From Molanna angustata (taxonomy: Eukaryota; Arthropoda; Insecta; Trichoptera; Molannidae): DNA of 64,000 bases. The DNA lies in NCBI GenBank assembly GCA_963576475.1, contig OY754972.1:28455168-28519167 (forward strand), written 5' to 3'. Position 1 is the stretch's first letter; the number at the start of each line of letters is the position of its first letter. Of the stretch, positions 21,280-34,413 are shown piece after piece. The notes beneath the pieces are model-generated. The model did not search any database. It was not told where the DNA came from and was given only the letters and a program-made list of their open reading frames with translations. The position numbers and the translations under genes are program-made.

Positions 21280-21840
21280 GATCATATATAGGTACATAAG
21301 CCAAAATGCTCCAAGAGATCTATGAATAGGCAAATACTAGACGTAAGTCTAAGTGACATAATTAAAAATGAGGAAATTAGATGCCAGACAAGAGTTGTCG
21401 ATGTCATAGATCGAGTTGCCATATTTAAATGGCAATGAGCAGGTCATGTTGCCAGACAGATATATAGAATTTCGCAGTCTCCTACCACACTACCTCTAAG
21501 AGAGAAAACCAAATTATTCGGCATGTCGCCCGAACCACATACTCCAGATGGATTAAGAAAGTCCTAGAATGGCGAACTAGGACTGGCAAAAGAAGTGTTG
21601 GCAGGCCTCAAACAAGGTGGTCTGATGGTAAAAGATGAGTGGCTGGAGGCGGATGGATGTGGTCTGCCCAAGATTGGGAGGTCTCAGGGGGAGGCCTATT
21701 TCCATTACCGGAAGAAGAAGAAAAGACCCCACTGCATTGGGAACGTTTGAGCTTGTAGCCTATTCATCCCCTGAGCGGCTGCTCGTCGAACGAAACAAGG
21801 AACTACTATCAAGCATGTTGCCAGACAGGGAATTGACAGA
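21280..21840 (+). pseudogene. RTE-like LINE polyprotein C-terminus, relic 1
   Basis: The plus strand reads LDVSLSDIIKNEEIRCQT, RVAIFKWQ, a stop (TGA about 21436) and AGHVARQ, then after a disrupted part LEWRTRTGKRSVGRPQTRW near 21565-21625. This is the conserved C-terminal block of insect endonuclease-RT elements (K-x-x-WAGH, W-x-x-RTGKR, GRP-x-x-RW). Small rearrangements and stops show it is decayed. It is a different copy from the RTE at 3.9 kb. Confidence 0.6.
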
Positions 21841-22110
21841 TAGACATTAAGAGGATTTCGGAGTCTCCTACCCTACTTCATAGGGAAAGTTTTCGAACTT
21901 GTAGTTTTTTGTAGAACTTGTCCATCTCTTGACAGATGGACACCTAGGATTTTGAAATGGAGACCACGGGATATGAAAAGGGGAATTTGCCGCCTCAGAG
22001 GAGGTGCTACGATGATATTGACTCCGCCGCCGCCGCTGGAAGAGCATAAGTGCAAAAAACCGAAATATTAAGAAGAGGCTTGCATCTACCAAGGAGGGAT
22101 AGCCAAAGGT
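21815..22110 (+). pseudogene. RTE-like LINE polyprotein C-terminus, relic 2
   Basis: A second, more decayed copy. TGTTGCCAGACAGGGAATTG (from 21819) repeats the TGTTGCCAGACAG motif at 21449, followed by GATTTCGGAGTCTCCTACC (compare 21470-21488), and the frame reads RWTPRILKWRPRDMKRGI, equivalent to the W-x-x-RTGKR block of relic 1. The two relics lie head to tail, so they may come from a tandem duplication or two insertions. Confidence 0.5.
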
Positions 22111-22139
22111 AGTAAAAGAAGAAGTTTCATCAGTTGTAA

Positions 22140-22860
22140 ATCAAGACTAATTAATTGTGGTTTTGTTCATTACTATGGTAAACTATTATATAAATGGTTT
22201 TCGCCTACATTGTTGTGCCTTCCACACATAATCTAGTACTAGAAAACATGGTTATTGATGAAGTGGCATGAGCCTTTTATTTATGTGCATTTATGGTCAA
22301 TCTGTACTTCTTGCCTGTCATTAGCTGTGCCAACATATCTCGCCTTTGCTGAAAACCTCAACTGCCTTTCAAACGGTTTTGTTACCCGCGGCGTTGATAA
22401 TTGTAGTAATCTGTAATACACGCTACCAGATTACTCAATGAAACTAGTGCCATACATTGAAGGTGGTGAATTCATTTAACTTTCGTATTTACAGTGTTTA
22501 AAACTGGTGGTGATGTCTGTAATAAAGTACAAAATTATGAGTAACTAAATGAAAAATTTATGACTTCATAAATCAGAAATTTATGACTTCTTAAAAGAGT
22601 TTGGCGTTAATACAAGATATTTTAGTTTTCGTCTTTAGTTTTCTTTTCCTACACACACCTTATGCACATAATCTCTCGTAAACAATATAAACTTTTAAAT
22701 ATTGCAAAGCAATATAAATATATTTTCATAATTTCAAGGTGTTCACTGTTATCAAAGCATTATTTGTGAAAAAAATGTTTTTTTTTTTTCAAAAACATGA
22801 AGACGTCCTTGTATATATTTACACATCCCATTGATATAGCTTACATGGTGAAAGAAAATG
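22140..22860. other. AT-rich intergenic DNA, no gene seen
   Basis: No recognised feature. Confidence 0.5.
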
Positions 22861-22864
22861 GTTG

Positions 22865-22939
22865 AGGAGAGTTTCTAACCCGCGTTCTATGGATTACTAA
22901 TCCAGCGTGCTTGCCGCTCTGTCACCAATAACCCATCTG
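22865..22939 (-). mobile_element. tRNA-like SINE head
   Basis: The reverse complement contains CAGATGGGTTATTGGTGACA and GAGCGG, then GATTAGTAATCC and a weakened B box, GGGTTAGAAACTC. It shares ATGGGT, AGAGCGG and TTAGTAATCCA with the SINE at 1375, so it is a diverged relative. Confidence 0.45.
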
Positions 22940-23118
22940 AAATAATGGAAACAGGAAAATGTTGCCATGAGAGCTGAACATAAACTTTCCCGTAGCTTAT
23001 GAAACAGATTCAAAGAACGAAACCTTGTTTTCAAAAGGAATTGGTCCGTTAGTAATCTCAATGATATAAAAAAATATACAGTATCAATACATTGATCAAA
23101 TATTTACAAAATAATATG

Positions 23119-23295
23119 CCTACATACAACATAGAATCGAATATTTTAAAAATTGCATATACGCATTGTACACAAACATTGGATTTTTCCCTATCGGGAG
23201 AGAATGATATTTTTGACAATTTTTCATCTAACAAGCCAAAAATAAAATAATATTTGTTGCGGGGTGACATATGTGCAAAGAAACACCTCATTGTT
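23119..23295 (-). repeat. Dispersed repeat, copy 3 (CCCGACATGG family)
   Basis: The reverse complement aligns with 1165-1312 over two blocks (ACATATGTCACC with AATATTATTTTATTTTTGGC, and TGCGTATATGCAATTTTTAA) and with 18215-18340 (TTGTCAAAAATATCATT). Confidence 0.5.
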
Positions 23296-23476
23296 TCAAT
23301 AGATGGCGTTACACAAAAGACTTATTCGTTATTTCATAAATGGCGATAGTAAATATGTAATCTTCAAACGAATTATATCCCATCATTGAAATACATAGAA
23401 CTTTAAAAAAATGCATTGATAAGGGAACCCAATAAGAAGCCATAATTGGTGAACGTTGCGCAAGCACATAAATTTA

Positions 23477-23540
23477 TCACGTAAACCAGCCGATGAAAAG
23501 TCGTAAGCCCTGTAGGTGCCTCGAGTTCCTGGATCTTTTT
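23477..23540 (-). repeat. Conserved dispersed block, copy 2
   Basis: Matches 8528-8590: TCACGTAAACCAGCCGATGA, TAAGCCCTGTAGGTGCC, TCCTGG. The minus-strand frame reads YRAYDFSSAGLRDKF. Confidence 0.45.
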
Positions 23541-23544
23541 TCCT

Positions 23545-24335
23545 GAAAAATTGTACAATGTATGAATTTATTTTATTATTACTATACACTTTCGGAAGCA
23601 GATAACAAAAATTAAATCCATTGTAGGTATATCACCGTGAGTTCTGAGGATTTACTTTAGTTGTTATGTATTATAGCTTCTGCGCATCGCTTCGCGCATG
23701 CGTTCAAAGCAAACTGACCTTAAAAGCTTTTGACGCGTTCATATTTACACGGCGAACTATTAAACACTTAAAATTAAGAAATCGCTTTAGAAAATTGAAA
23801 TTATTTACCAGCACGCCTGCCATGCGCCATTATTCTATTTATATTGTTTATTGAACGCAAATACATAAAATATTAAGTCTACGCTGGGTGAAAATACCTG
23901 TTATGAATAAAAATTGCGTAAGTAGGTATAAAATGTATTTTAGAGTAACTTTATTTTACGAATTTAAAATATTATTACTTTGCTAGCGTATTTATGTATC
24001 TTCTTTATCTTCTTGTGCCGCTCTAACGGAGGTTGGCGACCATCACACCAAACTCATAACGATCCTGGGCCAAACTAATCAGTGACGCTGCATGCATCCA
24101 GAAGTCCAAACCACTGCCTTTAGATTTTTAAACCACATTTTTTTTACGCCCTATATTTTTTTTTATTTTTGTTTATACTCTGTCTTTCCTCTATCTTTCC
24201 CTCTACTATAAGTTGCATTTATGTATACATATGTCATAAAAAACATATTTTTGTTTAAATGTTTGCCACACTCCAATAAAATAACATACCTAATTGATAT
24301 ACTATTACAATATACCTGTATACAATTATTATATA
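23545..24335. other. Intergenic DNA with one dispersed fragment
   Basis: Holds the second copy of the GGAGGTTGGCGACCAT block (24007-24047) and a small GC-richer patch, GCGCATCGCTTCGCGCATGC, at 23684. No gene seen. Confidence 0.45.
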
Positions 24336-25140
24336 ACTAGTTGCATGTAACACATGAGATCCAACTGTCGATAGTGATAGTATATATAGTTGAAGAATAA
24401 GTACCTACCAAACTATAATCCCATAAACACAAATTATTTAATATTTTAAGATATTTGATTTCCTATACAACACTTGTACCTATATATGTATGTCAAGATA
24501 GGATAGTATGGAGGTCAGTGCTTTGATCCTACGGAGAATATGAAAACAGCATGATGGTATGTATGTATGTTTGGAGATTAGTATCAAATAATTAGGTTTT
24601 CTTAGATATTGTGTGTAGGCGATTGCCATACAAATTGTATGAAGAAATGTCGTCACTAAATTCAATTTTTATAAAAATTGTTAAAAAAAGTTTGAGATGT
24701 GCTAATGCAATGGTTATATTTTTTATAGAAAATTAAATTATCTAGTTGGGGTGTTTCGGCTTTTTTCGATATTTTTAAAATATTTGGAAATATAGGCAGT
24801 TAAACTCATAAATTTATCATAAAAAAAATATTTTTCTTAATAAAAAATGTTTGAGAAACCCTGGAATTTTTTTGAAAAAATTAATTTGAGATTTTGTATT
24901 TTTCTATGTTTATACCAATTTTCAGCGTTCTAGCTTTTATGGTTTCTGAGATATATGGAAAAATAAAGTAAAAATTCAAAAGTTGATAACCCCTGACTGA
25001 AACAAAAATTCAAAATTCCGAGTATAAAAGTTTTGTAGGCCTATAACTGTTTATATATTCTGAAATTTTGGACTCTGTAAATTGAGCGGATCAAAAGTTA
25101 TAAGGGGGGGACGGACACACACACAGACACACAGACACAC
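24336..25140 (+). repeat. Flanking inverted repeat, left copy
   Basis: Aligns in reverse complement with 47740-48211 plus 49085-49135. Matching landmarks include ACATGAGATCCAACT, AAGATATT, TATGTATGTCA with ATAGGAT, ATAGAAAATTAAATTATCTA, GGAAATATAGGCAG and GCGGATCAAAAGTTATAAGG followed by CGGACACACACACAG. The copies are moderately diverged, so this is an older dispersed element, not a recent duplication. Confidence 0.65.
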
Positions 25141-25615
25141 GAAATGTTCTACTCCGAATTCTGAGTAAATCCGTGTATGGAACATATATGCTGCGAAGCC
25201 TCTAAGTTGGTGTTTTTTGACTTCAAAGTTGGAAAAGCCGTGAAAAAAGTAGACCTCTCCATACAATTCTCGCGTATTCTGGCTTGATACATTGTCGATA
25301 TGTTAAGAGAACAAAGTTCTCCTGAACAAATCGACAGTTGGATTATTCTTCATTAGTTTTTAGGTAGGTACCTACTTTATTCAATTTACAAAACAATACT
25401 TGGAAATAGAAAACCAACATTGGTTGGTACCTACCTACCTATGTAATTACTTAGGGTCGTATTACAGGAGTTTAAAGTTGAGGTTCCGTAAGCAGTATTC
25501 TCGCAGTATGGGATCTTATCTTTTTCTTACGTTTTTCTCAAATAACTCTTGTTATACGACCCGTAATAAAATTATATAAGAACTTATTTATTTGTATTCT
25601 TAAGAGTATATTTTT
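25141..25615. other. Unique DNA before the satellite domain
   Basis: No gene or repeat recognised apart from GTAGGTACCTAC-like motifs at about 25364-25375 and 25425-25440. Confidence 0.5.
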
Positions 25616-25644
25616 ACTCTCCACACTATGGAATAGGGGAGAGT
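25616..25644 (+). repeat. Module head hairpin and terminal inverted repeat (left)
   Basis: ACTCTCC at 25616 pairs with GGAGAGT at 25638-25644. The first 11 bases, ACTCTCCACAC, recur in reverse complement at 46445-46455. The same hairpin opens each later module (34414, 38203, 42625). Confidence 0.7.
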
Positions 25645-26352
25645 CATGATTTCGCAAAATTTAAGCGTATTTTTTTTACATCAATTTCTCAATGGGTATC
25701 ATGTAGAGAATGCACACTATGAGTTTCGTCGTGATGTGTTTGTGTGTATGGCGTATACGCTGTACGCCGTACGCCGTACGCCGTAGCATTTATCTTTTTT
25801 GTATCCTCTCTACAGCCCAAACTATAAGTCTGATCGACTTCATATTAACATCATATGTGTAAAGTGCAAAGACCTAGAGCTGATTAGTTTTCCATAGACA
25901 ACTTTTGATTTCTTCTCTATGAATTCATCATTTACGTTGTTTTTTTTTTGTGTCCTCTCTGCAGCCCAAACTATAAGTCCGATTGACTTCATATTGATAT
26001 CACATGTGTTAAGTCCATAAACTTAGAGCTGATTAGTTTTCCATAGACAACGGTTCATTTTTTCCCAATGTTTCTTTATGATTTCATCTATTAAAACTGA
26101 AAAAATGCTCTCACGACCTGGAAATTAGAGATATTTTAATTTGGTTTCAACAATTTATACAACACCAAGAATCTTCATAAAATTGTATTCAAAGTTGGTC
26201 AATGTTAAAAGAAAAATATTCAACGGTTTCAAAAATTATATTTTATTTAATGGATATTTGTATGAAACTTATATGTAACAAGAGAATTTTTTTATATTTG
26301 GCAATGATCAGTTCATTGATTTCATATTGATAGAAGAATATTAATAGCTTGA
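25616..26352 (+). repeat. Module A head
   Basis: The non-satellite leader. It contains the hairpin, a GTACGCC 7-mer repeat (about 25757-25785), a 149-bp direct duplication (25805-25953 and from 25954; both begin CCTCTCT-x-CAGCCCAAACTA), and a diverged monomer-like unit (26021-26352) with GAGCTGATTAGTTTTCCATA and a later CAAAGTTGGTCAATGTTAA. It differs from the other heads at several bases shared by B, C and D. Confidence 0.75.
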
Positions 26353-29300
26353 ACTTAGAACTGACTAGCTTTTCATAGATATCATATAATTTCTTCGTAT
26401 GATATCACGTGTAAACATTGTCAAAATGCTCTAACGCTCTTTGAAACAAAATTTATCTGCTTTTTTTAAAATATTTCATACAACATAAGCAGTCTTCACT
26501 ATACTGCATTAATAGTTTGTCTATCTTAACATAAAAATATACTATCGGAAGAAAATTTATATTCCTGGTAGTAACATTTAGTATGAATAAAAATGTAATT
26601 AGATAAATTTCTATGTATGGAAACGTTTAGTAATTTGATTTCATGTTATAATGTAAAGAGCTTGAACATAGAACTGATTAGCTTTCCATAAATAACAAAA
26701 AAAATCTTCATATGATATCACCTGTCAAAATTTGGAAAATGCTCTCGCGTTCTTTAGAACAAAATTTATCTGCTTTTTTTAAAATATTTCATACAACATA
26801 AGCATTCTTCACTATACTGCATTAATAGTTTGTTTATCTTAACATAAAAATATACTATCGGAAGAAAATTTATATTCCTGATAGTAACATTTAGTATGAA
26901 TAATAATGTAATTAGATAAATTTCTATGTATGGAAAAGTTCAGTAATTTGATTTCATGTTATAATGTAAAGAGCTTGAACATAGAACTGATTAGCTTTCC
27001 ATAAATAACAAAAAAAATCTTCATATAATATCACGTGTCAAAATTTTGAAAATGCTCTCGCGTTCTTTAAAACAAAATTTATCTGCTTTTTTTAAAATAT
27101 TTCATACAACATAAGCATTCTTCACTATACTGCATTAATATTTTGTTTATCTTAACATAAAAATATACTATCGGAAGAAAATTTATATTCCTGGTAGTAA
27201 CATTTAGTATGAATAAAAATGTAATTAAATAAATTTCTATGTATGGAAAAGTTCAGTAATTTGATTTCATGTTATAATGTAAAGAGCTTGAACATAGAAC
27301 TGATTAGCTTTCCATAAATAACAAAAAAAATCTTCATATGATATCACCTGTCAAAATTTGGAAAATGCTCTCGCGTTCTTTAGAACAAAATTTATCTGCT
27401 TTTTTTAAAATATTTCATACAACATAAGCATTCTACACCATACTGCATTAAAAGTTTGTCTATCTTATCATAAAAATATACTATCGGAAGAAAATTTATA
27501 TTCCTGATAGTAACATTTAGTATGAATAATAATGTAATTAGATAAATTTCTATGTATGGAAAAGTTCAGTAATTTGATTTCATGTTATAATGTAAAGAGC
27601 TTGAACATAGAACTGATTAGTTTTCCATAAATAACAAAAAAAATCTTCATATAATATCACGTGTCAAAATTTTGAAAATGCTCTCGCGTTCTTTAAAACA
27701 AAATTTATCTGCTTTTTTTAAAATATTTCATACAACATAAGCATTCTTCACTAAACTGCATTAATAGTTTGTTTATCTTAACATAAAAATATACTATCGG
27801 AAGAAAATTTATATTCCTGATAGTAACATTTAGTATGAATAAAAATGTAATTAGATAAATTTCTATGTATGGAAACGTGTAGTAATTTGATTTCATGATA
27901 TAATGTAAAGAGCTTGAACATAGAACTGATTAGCTTTCCATAAATAACAAAAAAATTCTTCATATGATATCACCTGTCAAAATTTGAAAAATGCTCTAAC
28001 GCTCTTTGAAACAAAATTTATCTGCTTTTTTTAAAATATTTCATACAACATAAGCAGTCTTCACTATACTGCATTAATAGTTTGTCTATCTTAACATAAA
28101 AATATACTATCGGAAGAAAATTTATATTCCTGGTAGTAACATTTAGTATGAATAAAAATGTAATTAGATAAATTTCTATGTATGGAAACGTTTAGTAATT
28201 TGATTTCATGTTATAATGTAAAGAGCTTGAACATAGAACTGATTAGCTTTCCATAAATAACAAAAAAAATCTTCATATGATATCACCTGTCAAAATTTGG
28301 AAAATGCTCTCGCGTTCTTTAGAACAAAATTTATCTGCTTTTTTTAAAATATTTCATACAACATAAGCATTCTTCACTATACTGCATTAATAGTTTGTTT
28401 ATCTTAACATAAAAATATACTATCGGAAGAAAATTTATATTCCTGATAGTAACATTTAGTATGAATAATAATGTAATTAGATAAATTTCTATGTATGGAA
28501 AAGTTCAGTAATTTGATTTCATGTTATAATGTAAAGAGCTTGAACATAGAACTGATTAGCTTTCCATAAATAACAAAAAAAATCTTCATATAATATCACG
28601 TGTCAAAATTTTGAAAATGCTCTCGCGTTCTTTAAAACAAAATTTATCTGCTTTTTTTAAAATATTTCATACAACATAAGCATTCTTCACTATACTGCAT
28701 TAATATTTTGTTTATCTTAACATAAAAATATACTATCGGAAGAAAATTTATATTCCTGGTAGTAACATTTAGTATGAATAAAAATGTAATTAGATAAATT
28801 TCTATGTATGGAAAAGTTCAGTAATTTGATTTCATGTTATAATGTAAAGAGCTTGAACATAGAACTGATTAGCTTTCCATAAATAACAAAAAAAATCTTC
28901 ATATGATATCACCTGTCAAAATTTGGAAAATGCTCTCGCGTTCTTTAGAACAAAATTTATCTGCTTTTTTTAAAATATTTCATACAACATAAGCATTCTA
29001 CACCATACTGCATTAAAAGTTTGTCTATCTTATCATAAAAATATACTATCGGAAGAAAATTTATATTCCTGATAGTAACATTTAGTATGAATAATAATGT
29101 AATTAGATAAATTTCTATGTATGGAAAAGTTCAGTAATTTGATTTCATGTTATAATGTAAAGAGCTTGAACATAGAACTGATTAGTTTTCCATAAATAAC
29201 AAAAAAAATCTTCATATAATATCACGTGTCAAAATTTTGAAAATGCTCTCGCGTTCTTTAAAACAAAATTTATCTGCTTTTTTTAAAATATTTCATACAA

Positions 29301-32300
29301 CATAAGCATTCTTCACTATACTGCATTAATAGTTTGTTTATCTTAACATAAAAATATACTATCGGAAGAAAATTTATATTCCTGATAGTAACATTTAGTA
29401 TGAATAAAAATGTAATTAGATAAATTTCTATGTATGGAAACGTGTAGTAATTTGATTTCATGATATAATGTAAAGAGCTTGAACATAGAACTGATTAGCT
29501 TTCCATAAATAACAAAAAAATTCTTCATATGATATCACCTGTCAAAATTTGAAAAATGCTCTCGCGTTCTTTAAAACAAAATTTATCTGCTTTTTTAAAA
29601 ATATTTCATACAACATAAGCATTCTTCACTATACTGCATTAATAGTTTGTCTATCTTAACATAAAAATATACTATCGGAAGAAAATTTATATTCCTGGTA
29701 GTAACATTTAGTATGAATAACAATGTAATTAGATAAATTTCTATGTATGGAAAAGTTCAGTAATTTGATTTCATGTTATAATGTAAAGAGCTTGAACATA
29801 GAACTGATTAGCTTTCCATAAATAACAAAAAAAATCTTCATATGATATCACCTGTCAAAATTTGGAAAATGCTCTCGCGTTCTTTAGAACAAAATTTATC
29901 TGCTTTTTTTAAAATATTTCATACAACATAAGCATTCTACACCATACTGCATTAAAAGTTTGTCTATCTTATCATAAAAATATACTATCGGAAGAAAATT
30001 TATATTCCTGATAGTAACATTTAGTATGAATAATAATGTAATTAGATAAATTTCTATGTATGGAAAAGTTCAGTAATTTGATTTCATGTTATAATGTAAA
30101 GAGCTTGAACATAGAACTGATTAGTTTTCCATAAATAACAAAAAAAATCTTCATATAATATCACGTGTCAAAATTTTGAAAATGCTCTCGCGTTCTTTAA
30201 AACAAAATTTATCTGCTTTTTTTAAAATATTTCATACAACATAAGCATTCTTCACTATACTGCATTAATAGTTTGTCTATCTTAACATAAAAATATACTA
30301 TCGGAAGAAAATTTATATTCCTGGTAGTAACATTTATTATGAATAAAAATGTAATTAGATAAATTTCTATGTATGGAAAAGTTCAGTAATTTGATTTCAT
30401 GTTATAATGTAAAGAGCTTGAACATAGAACTGATTAGCTTTCCATAAATAACAAAAAAAATCTTCATATAATATCACGTGTCAAAATTTTGAAAATGCTC
30501 TCGCGTTCTTTAAAACAAAATTTATCTGCTTTTTTTAAAATATTTCATACAACATAAGCATTCTTCACTATACTGCATTAATATTTTGTTTATCTTAACA
30601 TAAAAATATACTATCGGAAGAAAATTTATATTCCTGGTAGTAACATTTAGTATGAATAAAAATGTAATTAGATAAATTTCTATGTATGGAAAAGTTCAGT
30701 AATTTGATTTCATGTTATAATGTAAAGAGCTTGAACATAGAACTGATTAGCTTTCCATAAATAACAAAAAAAATCTTCATATGATATCACCTGTCAAAAT
30801 TTGGAAAATGCTCTCGCGTTCTTTAGAACAAAATTTATCTGCTTTTTTTAAAATATTTCATACAACATAAGCATTCTACACCATACTGCATTAAAAGTTT
30901 GTCTATCTTATCATAAAAATATACTATCGGAAGAAAATTTATATTCCTGATAGTAACATTTAGTATGAATAATAATGTAATTAGATAAATTTCTATGTAT
31001 GGAAAAGTTCAGTAATTTGATTTCATGTTATAATGTAAAGAGCTTGAACATAGAACTGATTAGTTTTCCATAAATAACAAAAAAAATCTTCATATAATAT
31101 CACGTGTCAAAATTTTGAAAATGCTCTCGCGTTCTTTAAAACAAAATTTATCTGCTTTTTTTAAAATATTTCATACAACATAAGCATTCTTCACTATACT
31201 GCATTAATAGTTTGTTTATCTTAACATAAAAATATACTATCGGAAGAAAATTTATATTCCTGATAGTAACATTTAGTATGAATAAAAATGTAATTAGATA
31301 AATTTCTATGTATGGAAACGTGTAGTAATTTGATTTCATGATATAATGTAAAGAGCTTGAACATAGAACTGATTAGCTTTCCATAAATAACAAAAAAATT
31401 CTTCATATGATATCACCTGTCAAAATTTGAAAAATGCTCTCGCGTTCTTTAAAACAAGATTTATCCGTTTTTTTAAAAATATTTCATACAACATAAGCAT
31501 TCTTCACTATACTGCATTAATAGTTTGTCTATCTTAACATAAAAATATACTATCGGAAGAAAATTTATATTCCTGGTAGTAACATTTAGTATGAATAACA
31601 ATGTAATTAGATAAATTTCTATGTATGGAAAAGTTCAGTAATTTGATTTCATGTTATAATGTAAAGAGCTTGAACATAGAACTGATTAGCTTTCCATAAA
31701 TAACAAAAAAAATCTTCATATGATATCACCTGTCAAAATTTGGAAAATGCTCTCGCGTTCTTTAGAACAAAATTTATCTGCTTTTTTTAAAATATTTCAT
31801 ACAACATAAGCATTCTACACCATACTGCATTAAAAGTTTGTCTATCTTATCATAAAAATATACTATCGGAAGAAAATTTATATTCCTGATAGTAACATTT
31901 AGTATGAATAATAATGTAATTAGATAAATTTCTATGTATGGAAAAGTTCAGTAATTTGATTTCATGTTATAATGTAAAGAGCTTGAACATAGAACTGATT
32001 AGTTTTCCATAAATAACAAAAAAAATCTTCATATAATATCACGTGTCAAAATTTTGAAAATGCTCTCGCGTTCTTTAAAACAAAATTTATCTGCTTTTTT
32101 TAAAATATTTCATACAACATAAGCATTCTTCACTATACTGCATTAATAGTTTGTCTATCTTAACATAAAAATATACTATCGGAAGAAAATTTATATTCCT
32201 GGTAGTAACATTTATTATGAATAAAAATGTAATTAGATAAATTTCTATGTATGGAAAAGTTCAGTAATTTGATTTCATGTTATAATGTAAAGAGCTTGAA

Positions 32301-34413
32301 CATAGAACTGATTAGCTTTCCATAAATAACAAAAAAAATCTTCATATAATATCACGTGTCAAAATTTTGAAAATGCTCTCGCGTTCTTTAAAACAAAATT
32401 TATCTGCTTTTTTTAAAATATTTCATACAACATAAGCATTCTTCACTATACTGCATTAATATTTTGTTTATCTTAACATAAAAATATACTATCGGAAGAA
32501 AATTTATATTCCTGGTAGTAACATTTAGTATGAATAAAAATGTAATTAGATAAATTTCTATGTATGGAAAAGTTCAGTAATTTGATTTCATGTTATAATG
32601 TAAAGAGCTTGAACATAGAACTGATTAGCTTTCCATAAATAACAAAAAAAATCTTCATATGATATCACCTGTCAAAATTTGGAAAATGCTCTCGCGTTCT
32701 TTAGAACAAAATTTATCTGCTTTTTTTAAAATATTTCATACAACATAAGCATTCTTCACTATACTGCATTAATAGTTTGTTTATCTTAACATAAAAATAT
32801 ACTATCGGAAGAAAATTTACATTCTTGATAGTAACATTTAGTATGAATAAAAATGTAATTAGATAAATTTCTATGTATGGAAAAGTTCAGTAATTTGATT
32901 TCATGTTATAATGTAAAAAGCTTGAACATAGAACTGATTAGCTTTCCATAAACAACAAAAAAAATCTTCATATGATATCACCTGTCAAAATTTGGAAAAT
33001 GCTCTCGCGTTCTTTAGAACTAAATTTATCTGCTTTTTTTAAAATATTTCATACAACATTAGCATTCTTCACTATACTGCATTAATAGTTTGTTTATCTT
33101 AACATAAAAATATACTATCGGAAGAAAATTTACATTCCTGATAGTAACATTTAGTATGAATAAAAATGTAATTAGATAAATTTCTATGTATGGAAAAGTT
33201 CTGTAATTTGATTTCATGTTATAATGTAAAGAGCTTGAACATAGAACTGATTAGCTTTCCATAAATAACAAAAAAAATCTTCATATGATATCACCTGTCA
33301 AAATTTGGAAAATGCTCTCGCGTTCTTTAGAACAAAATTTATCTGCTTTTTTTAAAATATTTCATACAACATAAGCATTCTTCACTATACTGCATTAATA
33401 GTTTGTTTATCTTAACATAAAAATATACTATCGGAAGAAAATTTACATTCCTGATAGTAACATTTAGTATTAATAAAAATGTAATTAGATAAATTTCTAT
33501 GTATGGAAAAGTTCAGTAATTTGATTTCATGTTATAATGTAAAGAGCTTGAACATAGAACTGATTAGCTTTCCATAAATAACAAAAAAAATCTTCATATG
33601 ATATCACCTGTCAAAATTTGGAAAATGCTCTCGCGTTCTTTAGAACAAAATTTATCTGCTTTTTTTAAAATATTTCATACAACATAAGCATTCTTCACTA
33701 TACTGCATTAATAGTTTGTTAATCTTAACATAAAAATATACTATCGGAAGAAAATTTACATTCCTGATAGTAACATTTAGTATGAATAAAAATGTAATTA
33801 GATAAATTTCTATGTATGGAAAAGTTCAGTAATTTGATTTCATGTTATAATGTAAAGAGCTTGAACATAGAACTGATTAGCTTTCCATAAATAACAAAAA
33901 AAATCTTCATATGATATCACCTGTCAAAATTTGGAAAATGCTCTCGCGTTCTTTAGAACAAAATTTATCTGCTTTTTTTAAAATATTTCATACAACATAA
34001 GCATTCTTCACTATACTGCATTAATAGTTTGTTTATCTTAACATAAAAATATACTATCGGAAGAAAATTTACATTCCTGATAGTAACATTTAGTATGAAT
34101 AAAAATGTAATTAGATAAATTTCTATGTTTGGAAAAGTTCAGTAATTTGATTTCATGTTATAATGTAAAGAGCTTGAACATAGAATTGATTAGCTTTCCA
34201 TAAATAACAAAAAAAATCTTCATATGATATCACCTGTCAAAATTTGGAAAATGCTCTTGCGTTCTTTAAAACAAAATTTATCTGCTTTTTTTAAAATATT
34301 TCATACAACATAAGCATTCTACACCATACTGCATTAAAAGTTTGTCTATCTTATCATAAAAATATACTATCGGAAGAAAAATTATATACTAGAAAAAACA
34401 GTTTATTATTATT
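26353..34413 (+). repeat. Module A satellite: 26 monomers of 313 bp
   Basis: 26 monomers between 26353 and the shortened last unit, which ends ATTATATACTAGAAAAAACA and TTATTATTATT before the next head. Monomers carry shared variants that recur at multiples of 313 bp: the CTACACCATACTGCATTAAA variant spaced 5, 3, 3 and 3 monomers apart at 27.4-31.8 kb, and blocks offset by 1565 bp and 1878 bp that are virtually identical. This is irregular higher-order structure. Open frames of 61-63 codons on the minus strand repeat with the array and are not genes. Confidence 0.9.

Noticed and set aside
27705..31406. Recurring 61-63 codon minus-strand frames
   Set aside because: They recur because the monomer variants recur (offsets 1565 and 1878 bp); other monomers break them, and composition is that of AT-rich DNA.
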